From Tritrichomonas musculus (Eukaryota > Parabasalia > Tritrichomonadida > Tritrichomonadidae): DNA of 64,000 bases. The notes below the pieces were generated by a model. The model saw nothing but the letters and a program-made list of their open reading frames with translations, was not told the DNA's origin and did no database searches. This document shows, one piece after another, positions 58,101 to 64,000 of the stretch. The stretch is from contig JAPFFF010000012.1 of NCBI GenBank assembly GCA_039105265.1, positions 1,240,001-1,304,000 of the forward strand, in the 5' to 3' direction. Every line of letters starts with the position of its first letter. Position 1 is the first letter of the stretch. Made by a program: the position numbers and the translations under genes.

Positions 58101-59528
58101 CCTAGCTATTTTTAAAGACGTGCCTAAAGTAACTGGATCTTGAGTCGATTGTATAACGCGCTGCCAAATACCATCAAATAAGTTAAAAACTGTTACAAAT
58201 CGCTCTGGATTTTGTGAACATTGAAGAATCTCTTGATAAAGTATAACTACAGAAGAAACAAGGATTTTATTTGCATTTTGATCAAAAGGATCAAACCATG
58301 ATAATGTTAATGGCGGTTGGCGATTTTTATTACTATTTTTTTTGAAAACTACGATTGGTTCGGATAAAGTACCTTTGAAATTTGAGAGGAAAAATTTGCT
58401 TGAGACTGATGCAACTTTTAACATATCATCATTTGAAATTGAAGTAAATTGAAGTTGAGGGCATAATGATATGGTTACTGCAACACCATTTAAAAGCGGG
58501 TGATAAGTCTCTGAAAATGAAATAAGCTTTGAGAAAAGAGGCATGACTTTTTCTGGATACTCTTCGCCTAAATTAACAACGAGATGGGGAACAAACATAG
58601 AGAATTTGATTGGATCAACGTTTTTTTGCGATTCTATGTATTTTAAAAGATGTTCAATTGAACTTTTGAATTGAGGTTGGAAAAATGAGAGAAAATTAAA
58701 ATGCTTGTCTAACATATACTTAAGGAGCAAAAGTGGAAAGTTTGATGATTTAACAAACGTTTGTTTAAACATGGTCGGCTCTCCGTTGTTGATAAATAAT
58801 AAGATTTCGTTCATTAGTGTAAAAACATAGGTAATTGGCCAATCATTTGGATTTGCAATTCTAGTTGATATTGGTTCAATCTCTGTAGATTGACCAACTT
58901 GAGCTTCATTATCACTCAGTTGTTCACCGTTTTGATTAACTAATTGCTCCGCAGTATTATCAAAATCTTCCAAATTTTGTTGATTTTGACCGTTTTGAGA
59001 ATTTTGGATTGATTTTTTGCTGTTTCCCATAGCTTTATCAAATGCGACGTCAAGCAATTGAAAAGATGTAGCTGTCGCTACATTTGGGATAATTGGGGAT
59101 TGAGTATTATAAGTCATTTGAAAAATCCATCTTGAAGCAGTAATTCGTGGTTCTAATTTGGCAGATGGCGATGAAAATGAAGCCAATGAAATTTGAAGAA
59201 CTTTTAGTAGAAATGATTCTGGCGCTGATGAAATAAGTGAATCAATTATTGAAAAAATTTTGGTGCATGCTTTTCCATCAAGAGCTCCGATTTCTAAAAG
59301 TGTACGTATTGTTGAAAGAATTGTAATTGACTCATTTATCAATTTTTTATCTTTTGTTATCTCTTCAAATAAAAAAACAAATGGATCATTTGCATCAATT
59401 ATTTCGACTCTAGAATTTTGTGTTCGTAAACGAAAAATAACTCTATCCATTGCTTTTTTAACACTTGATGGAAGTGATGAGGAAGCGACTGCACGGAGAT
59501 CAGATTCTATTTGTTCGCGAATCTCCAT
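55197..59528 (-). CDS. Mon2-like (Arf-GEF-related DCB/HUS) large solenoid protein
   Basis: 1443 residues. The N terminus (IESDLRAVASSSLPSSVKKAMDR, then FEEITKDKKLINESITILSTIRTLL and KIFSIIDSLISSAPESFLLKVLQISLAS) follows the DCB domain of Mon2/Sec7-family proteins in order and spacing: two short helices, then LQ-rich helices and a xATAxQxxxxxF-like segment (NVATATSFQLLDVAFDKA). HEAT-like helices continue to the end. There is no Sec7 catalytic domain, as in Mon2. Asn/Ser-rich inserts lie at about 170-215, 645-695 and 870-960; the second contains degenerate repeats of SNDANKASQ. Mon2 scaffolds membrane remodelling at the trans-Golgi/endosome with Dop1 and Neo1. Length is near the family's 1600-1700. 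The CCTTT upstream of the ATG resembles motif M5. Confidence 0.65.
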   Translation of the reverse strand: MEIREQIESDLRAVASSSLPSSVKKAMDRVIFRLRTQNSRVEIIDANDPFVFLFEEITKDKKLINESITILSTIRTLLEIGALDGKACTKIFSIIDSLISSAPESFLLKVLQISLASFSSPSAKLEPRITASRWIFQMTYNTQSPIIPNVATATSFQLLDVAFDKAMGNSKKSIQNSQNGQNQQNLEDFDNTAEQLVNQNGEQLSDNEAQVGQSTEIEPISTRIANPNDWPITYVFTLMNEILLFINNGEPTMFKQTFVKSSNFPLLLLKYMLDKHFNFLSFFQPQFKSSIEHLLKYIESQKNVDPIKFSMFVPHLVVNLGEEYPEKVMPLFSKLISFSETYHPLLNGVAVTISLCPQLQFTSISNDDMLKVASVSSKFFLSNFKGTLSEPIVVFKKNSNKNRQPPLTLSWFDPFDQNANKILVSSVVILYQEILQCSQNPERFVTVFNLFDGIWQRVIQSTQDPVTLGTSLKIARQCVRYSIRQKHIDPAHRIFSTLCGFAVPTSAAFPLVAKGVIALHSIIRLLQQMKSQLVTFWPLIFETFSKCYHTASHKRSAADTQALKLIQPSLLSFSAELNDEMFVILFKVILKLSEEELKGFIDRKGTVPNFWPFKSLAYIFGINISTRQSAPMISNSKQRSNSDANKDSQNKENMKLISNNDANKASQIKGGIKSLSISDVNKVSQNKRDVNSMLWVEKTFFDHLESFLQCESPEYRTQATTTLFEISKYVISSKNSSQKVRQRIFDYIFQAANSNHRDVSIAAFSGLLSFLAGGTAISIREGWPMVLTILKVVWATPYSENIQNGFRVLTFICSDCLMYLRNTDIEVCLSTIAAYINQTEDINIALGTIGLLWNVGSSLSVVSSPTLKNDKENDLSSRDENNESNRANNANTSTTDMKNINDKNINENNNKGIINNNNQNYDSNDGIDSQIGDRLEVTANQSENPSRNLNSVEIPSFSADKKPIDIEKPTIFNNHEKDECWKALFKTLQNSFCDKRQNVSDSSLQTFFSLVNTFYGQFSTDLRHYVLDNVISPLVSVISESESSLLAIQGVTQCLRSLGDCQAVVSALVDAIESIALKFESGIKAGEATRCYIPFFFFDDEELSKKVTASFRRTVEKYVSNPTKSDLQGAVSVVTDILPKIASTVDDEEFNEWIQIIKLFCTFQVDKSYLHVSTHAALNVQSNLTNLSEERVMKLIALNMELIGIRCQPLTDKCFEILSSLFVKDFDEKGRAHCLIKILPLLQKMLSNPDCSSCFKKILGSQISLDILLIDRDTVCRLVEIGRRNAEFRPILVNLMGRKMNLIHPDIFPIFLSLGTDSPILFKLYFEKFCWKERNIVNESEKEKDRIFFEKTKDMVKKAMTNVVDLLIGEEKALESILRKQQYQGLIDLFNGLKELKADEDIFRVKGTNGHLISLLDLIIKLGETKSPELRLLMQEILHIVIT

Positions 59529-59756
59529 GTAAGTGTATTAAAGGAAAGTTGAATGGTCAAAAATTTACAAAAATTTTGAAAATTTTCATATTGATTATAA
59601 AATTTGATTTTCAGCTTTTAATAAGCCTAATGTTGTCCCATAAGGTTGGTCAAGAACATAAGATTGAGAATCAAAGCATTTCACCTATAAAATTTTTAAA
59701 AAATATTGTATTGATTTTTATCGTTTTTTTAGCTGAATAGGCCGATTTTTTGTATC

Positions 59757-60098
59757 ATTAAAATTCACCGTCCACTTTTTGGTAAGAAGCAAAATGACTT
59801 CAATATTTTGAATGCATATCTGTCCTTTCATTTTTTCATATTTTTAACCGAAGTCCACATACCGCCAAGCGGGCGTCGAGCGCAGCCGAGACCCCGCCGA
59901 TGGCGGTAAGACTCGGTAAAAATTGTACCCCGAAATGACAGATTAGTGTGGCTCTGAGAAACCATTTTTGGTATTAAAAAAGTTCGAATTTAAACTTTTT
60001 GAATACAAAAAATGGTTTCTCAGAGCCACCCTAGATAGATAGCTATCAAATGTTGATGTCATGAGCTCTTTTCAAAAAGTGGACGGTGAATTTGAATG
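59757..60098. mobile_element. 342-bp nested inverted-repeat element with GC-rich core
   Basis: Outer ends: cattaaaattcaccgtccac at 59757 and its inverse ending at 60098, a match of about 25 bp. Within it, gtggctctgagaaaccattt (59948) is inverted exactly up to 60029 and forms a hairpin with about 40-bp arms. Bases 59867-59925 are an island of strongly GC-rich sequence with its own inverted pair taccgcca/tggcggta. No ORF of note and no clear target duplication. Either a composite MITE or a structured non-coding RNA locus. Confidence 0.65.
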
Positions 60099-60530
60099 TA
60101 CATATATTCAGCTAGCTGAATATTTCATTATATAATAAGTTTTAAGTAATAATATTATACCATGAGATAATATTGAGCATGCACAGTTTAAAATCACCAA
60201 AATTTATTTAGGTTTCAAAAGAAATGTTGTTTTTAATTGTTTTTTTTTTTTAAAAAAAAATAAAGAAACTTTTATTGTTTTTCAAGAGCTCTTTTTGAAG
60301 ACCTTCAGCTCCCATTATGACTTGAATTTTTCAGAAAATTTAAAAGATGTTATTTCACAATTGTCTATAAAATTGGAAACTTGTTTTTCACCAGTAGTTT
60401 TTGATTAACTATTCATTAACTGTGCTTTGGAAAATCTTTTTGATTGATTCAATTTTCCAATAAGTAACTTAATATATGAGGAACTGCTGGGAGTTGACAT
60501 ATAATTCCCTTTATAAACATTGAATACTAG

Positions 60531-60566
60531 CATATCTGCCAAAACAATATTGTTTTGGCAGATATG
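60531..60566. repeat. Perfect 36-bp palindrome
   Basis: catatctgccaaaacaat is followed without spacer by its exact inverse attgttttggcagatatg. The symmetry extends over all 36 bases. A possible dimeric protein-binding site, cruciform or transposon remnant; no gene lies within 1 kb on the right. Confidence 0.9.
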
Positions 60567-60732
60567 TTCCCTATTTTCTCAATATCATTAAGAAAAAGTT
60601 GATGAATAAGTTCTTTCAAATATTCCATATAACTTATATATCGTTGATCTTGCCTTATAACTGATATAACAAATTCAACATAAAGTGCAAAGCAATTCTG
60701 CACCAAAACAAACGTCGACAAAAAGATCATAT

Positions 60733-60735
<3 letters not shown>

Positions 60736-60792
<57 letters not shown>

Positions 60793-60810
60793 TTTGTTTG
60801 TTTGTTTGGA
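60736..60810. repeat. 56-T homopolymer followed by (TTTG)n
   Basis: T runs from 60736 to 60791, followed by several TTTG units to about 60810. It is the longest homopolymer in the window. On the minus strand it reads (CAAA)n then A56, which resembles a retroposed poly-A tail, but no element body or target duplication is recognisable. Confidence 0.9.
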
Positions 60811-62063
60811 AGTAATTATAGCATCTAACAAAAAGAGTATCATAAAATCATTGACAAATTCTTTTCTAGTAGATAAAAAAAGTGGAGTTAATGAGTAACA
60901 AGCCGTACTAATCCCACACTTTTTTTTTTTTGATAATCCAAACTTTTTTTCTTATATTTTTCTGAGATCTTTTTCCAAAGCCAATTTCATCTTAGTGTAG
61001 AAGAAGAAATCGAAAAGATTCTTTATCATTTGATCTATTTGGTCTAAATAACTATTAACATCATCTTTTGAAAAATTTGCTTTTTAATAGTCAATTGAGC
61101 AAGCAAAAACTTTTTCAAAATTTTTTTTTTCCGATTATATTTTTCGTTGGAAGTGATCTCTCAAATAATTTGTTAAAGATAGAATCCTACTAGAAGGGTC
61201 GAAACTAGCGAATTTATAACAAATATGATTATAATTAATATATTTTATTTAATAGCATATAATAAAATTAAATTATTGATTATGATATATTTAATGCGGT
61301 AGAAAACAAGATATTACTATAAAAAAATAATGACTTTTGAATTCAAATACTGATCGTAATAGGCAAATTTTTAACTTTGAATAATTTTGTGAAAACTTTT
61401 CTATAAAAATCATTTTATTAATCATTTACTTCATAAAAGTATCATATATTTGCTTTTTGGTTGGTATAAATTGGAATTTGTTGCCTAATAATGTTGGACT
61501 TGGTTAATGTATATTAAATTAGATATGTAATTTTTTTGATGATTTGATGAAATGAAGCTCCAAAACATAAAATATCCTGTTGATTATTGATAATCATCAT
61601 TAGAAATTTATATTTCTAAAAAATTAACTTAAATAAGTAAATCATATTTCTGTTACTAAAAATGTAGCGCACCAAATTCAATGAAATTTAGCCATCAGAA
61701 AATACATATATGATAACGATGATTTTATCAATATTTCAAAAATTTGTTATGAAATTGGAGAGAAAAGACGGATTTGAAATTGAGAGGAAATTTTGTAAAG
61801 TTCTCAATTCTGATATTAAAAAACATAAATTTCTCATTGAAAATAATAATTATAATAAATCTAATAGATTAAAATTTTTATTATATTTGTGCTTAATAAA
61901 AATTCAAACTATAAATTTAAAATATTCAAAATCAATCGTTTTTCGAAATCAAAATTTTGAAAAAAATTTAAACGGTTTAGTGTCAACCGTTCTAATCCTA
62001 CTAGGTAACTCCAAATAATACAAAAATAATAGTTCCAACGGGCAGATGCTCCCACGCAAGTAC

Positions 62064-62255
62064 TCATTCTAGAGGTCTTCTGAACTCTGGATTGTACTTC
62101 CTATCATCCAAATAGTCATGTAATGATTCAAGTATTTCATAGACACAGTTGATATTAGAGGGATCATTGTTATCGGTGAACTATTCAAAGCAATCATCTA
62201 AGAATGATTCCACTGTTTCTATTGTTTCCGTAGCCAATATAAGTTCGGTTTTCAT
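62064..62255 (-). pseudogene. Broken small coding relic
   Basis: A 64-codon frame starting MKTELILATETIETVESF and continuing with FTDNNDPSNINCVYEILESL and YNPEFRRPLE is interrupted once. The amino-acid composition (Glu, Thr, Asp; balanced codons) is coding-like against a very AT-rich background. I recognise no family; it could be the remains of a mobile element or of a small gene. Confidence 0.4.
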
Positions 62256-62786
62256 ATTATTATTATGAGTTGGGATTGAAAAAATAGATTGAATTGAAAG
62301 TGAGTTAGTATTTCATTTAGTGTTAATAATTATTACAATTTTGGCCATAATAATAGATTATAGAATTGATAATAAGTAGTATCAGTACCACAATCTAACA
62401 TGTTTACTATATATTTCAATATCTGTTTCAACTAGGCCAGTGGTTCAGAACTAGAGCTAAAATAATCAAAATCAATTATTTCGAATAAAAAATGAATTTG
62501 TTTGCAAATATTATAATTTAACTATTAAAGAATTTACATTAAAATAATGATTGCTAAATGTAAGAATCATCATTTACACCAAGAATAAAGTCTAGAAAAG
62601 CTCCTAAAATTATAAATTTATTTACAAAATATGAAATTATATGTTAGATAAAATTTCTTGCCCCAATATATGAAAAATGAAACACCTTTAACGAACTGAT
62701 ATAACTTTATAAATTAAAAAAAATGTATTTTTAATTCAAATAAAACTTTTGAAATCCATCAAAAAACTAATTGAATTCTAATTCAG

Positions 62787-63063
62787 TACCGTAATTCCAA
62801 AAATCTCAGATTTATTCAATTTATCTCAGACATTTTTGAGAAAACTTTTAATTATTTGAAAGGATTTATTTAATCTATAGAATTATTTTAAGAGTATATT
62901 TGTCCAATGATTTTAATATACAATGATATTTGACCTTTTTATTTTTCATTGAAAAAGTAGGAATTTTGAAAGTTTTTTGAAAAAAATTGAAAATCTTTCA
63001 GTGAGTTTTCTCAAAAATGTCTGAGAATTTTCCTATATGTCTGAGATTCTTGGAATTACGGTA
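62787..63063. mobile_element. 277-bp TA-flanked element with ~65-bp terminal inverted repeats, family C
   Basis: Left end taCCGTAATTCCAAAAATCT; right end in reverse complement taCCGTAATTCCAAGAATCT. Both continue through ctcaga and a perfect ctcagacatttttgagaaaa to about 65 bp. TA borders both ends. The short interior is non-coding. A textbook MITE hairpin. Confidence 0.8.
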
Positions 63064-63102
63064 GGTGAATTTGAGGGTTATTCAATATCTTTGATTTTCA
63101 GG

Positions 63103-63255
63103 TACAAATCCAGTACGTTAAATAACAGCAAATTAAAATGATATGTGATATAAAAAAACATAAAATATTTTTTTTTTCAATTATTTTTACGATAAAGTGC
63201 ATTATCTCAATTTTTTAACGATTTTCTTATCAATTTTAAACGTACTGGATTTGTA
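63103..63255. mobile_element. 153-bp TA-flanked inverted-repeat element, family D
   Basis: taCAAATCCAGTACG on the left and CGTACTGGATTTGta on the right are exact inverses bounded by TA, with a looser match inward (ttaaa). The inverted symmetry also includes the three bases outside each TA (agg/cct), so the true end may be there. It lies 39 bp from the family C element. Confidence 0.65.
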
Positions 63256-63639
63256 CCTTAAAGGAAATTCACAAAAAGTTCTTTTTATTTAAAAATTGTC
63301 ATTTTTTTAAAAAGAAACAATATCATTTAAAAACAAATATAAAATAAAATTGATCATAAAATTTGAAAAGTTAAATTTTTCTGATTGGATTGAAACATTA
63401 TTCAAAAAAACGAGTTGCTTTTTGAAAAAATAAATTGAATTTTTGATATATAAAGTTTTTAATCAATATTAATTTATTCAATTTTTTAAATTATAAACAT
63501 CCGTTATTTTTAACGGTGAATTTATACACAATTTAATTTAATATAGCTTTCAAATTGTTGAAAAAGTCAAAAAATAATTTATTTTGAATACCTCTCTAGA
63601 AAAATTGAAAAAAATACCGTTTATATATTAATTTGATTA

Positions 63640-64000
63640 ATGAACGAAAAATTTGGAAAAGGAAATGGAAAAGATGATGATGCAAATCGATATGTAGAAA
63701 GCCCATCATCTTCATCATCATCAAGTGAATCAGATTCAAATTATATGAGTGATATGAACCAAATGTATTTTGTACACTGTCCACCGCCTACTATAACTGT
63801 ATACGGAAATTATGCAATTAATCGTTTTCGAAAGGAAGAAAAAAAAAGAATGCTTGACCCTAATTATCGAATTAATGTACAAAAAGAAATTGAAGAAGGA
63901 GATAGGAATAATTTAGTTTTATGGATGCTTTCAGTATCCTCTGAACTTGAAGCTTCAGATGCAGCTATTTTTTTAGCAGTGAAAATTTTTGATTATTTAT
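63640..64000 (+). CDS. Cyclin (N-terminal part), runs off the window
   Basis: The frame is open from the ATG at 63640 to the window end (120 codons). After a Ser-rich start (residues 27-37, SSSSSSSESDS), LDPNYRINVQKEIEEGDRN followed by LVLWMLSVSSELEASDAAIF and LAVKIFDYL matches the start of a cyclin box: the (M)R-x-x-L-V-x-W-L and L-A-V-x-x-x-D-x-x-L pattern of A/B-type cyclins, with the usual Arg of MRAIL given here by DRNNL. It would bind and activate a cyclin-dependent kinase. No destruction box (RxxL) is evident before the box. Upstream, 380 bp away, lies the family D element. Confidence 0.78.
   Translation, partial: MNEKFGKGNGKDDDANRYVESPSSSSSSSESDSNYMSDMNQMYFVHCPPPTITVYGNYAINRFRKEEKKRMLDPNYRINVQKEIEEGDRNNLVLWMLSVSSELEASDAAIFLAVKIFDYL

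Larger units (their letters stand above)
59529..63639. other. 4.1-kb gene-free region rich in inverted repeats
   Basis: Between the 5' ends of the Mon2-like gene (-) and the cyclin gene (+). It contains the GC-rich nested inverted repeat (59757-60098), a perfect 36-bp palindrome (60531-60566), a 56-T tract, a broken small frame (62064-62255, -), and two TA-flanked elements (62787-63063, 63103-63255). The 102-codon frame at 61710-62018 (+) is Lys/Asn/Ile-rich and not convincing. Confidence 0.7.

Noticed and set aside
60527-60730. 67-codon minus-strand frame
   Set aside because: Its last codons are the 36-bp palindrome and it abuts the poly-T tract; no family resemblance, so treated as chance.
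61710-62018. 102-codon plus-strand frame
   Set aside because: Lys/Asn/Ile-rich composition expected of AT-rich spacer, no motif and no initiator-like element before it.
1-64000. Spliceosomal introns of the trichomonad type
   Set aside because: I looked for GTATGT paired with ACTAACACACAG near the genes that seem broken and found none.
1-64000. CRISPR arrays, rRNA genes and further tRNAs
   Set aside because: No evenly spaced repeats with unique spacers, no rRNA core motifs, and only one T-arm (TTCGATTC) in a credible cloverleaf.

Overview
The window looks like nuclear DNA from a parabasalid (trichomonad) protist, most likely Tritrichomonas or a close relative. The evidence is a gene with the trichomonad initiator-binding domain (IBP39 type), two BspA-like leucine-rich-repeat genes, DUF3447/ankyrin proteins, BTB/coiled-coil/discoidin proteins, very short upstream regions with TCAYTW-like initiator elements, no visible introns, and very AT-rich spacers full of poly-T tracts. 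The species call is inference; a search with the RNR, Rab or tRNA sequence would settle it.

Layout. 1-11.2 kb: 3' part of a protein kinase-BspA LRR gene, a 1687-residue tandem calponin-homology/coiled-coil protein, and an ankyrin (DUF3447) gene followed by a BspA LRR frame that seems to be its detached 3' half. 11.3-15 kb: a CARMIL-like PH-LRR gene and a protein kinase, both on the minus strand. 16-22.4 kb: a 2138-residue BTB/ankyrin protein with about 27 FG dipeptides, some of them FSFG. 23-33 kb: a small acidic ORF, a complete class I ribonucleotide reductase large subunit, a Rab GTPase with a damaged 5' end, a helical protein of unknown function, a C2 protein and a short XRN-type exonuclease. 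33.4-40.9 kb: three BTB-type genes, one broken by a single stop, plus tRNA-His(GTG). 41-51 kb: a DMXL/Rav1-like WD40 giant, the initiator-binding-domain protein and an amino-acid transporter. 55.2-59.5 kb: a Mon2-like protein. 63.6-64 kb: the start of a cyclin.

The large gene-free stretches (47.2-48.5, 51.2-55.2 and 59.5-63.6 kb) are not empty. They hold at least five short inverted-repeat elements flanked by TA dinucleotides (MITE-like, Tc1/mariner style), each with a different terminal repeat. They also hold a GC-rich nested inverted-repeat island, a perfect 36-bp palindrome, a 56-T tract and decayed coding relics.

No operon-like organisation is seen. Several genes share a cell-biological theme: membrane traffic and V-ATPase assembly (Rab, Mon2-like, DMXL/Rav1-like, C2), actin (CH and CARMIL-like proteins) and signalling (two kinases, cyclin). 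The strongest candidates for something undescribed are the FG/ankyrin protein, the set of TA-flanked elements, the GC-rich nested inverted repeat, and the 5'-to-3' rise in GC within several long genes.
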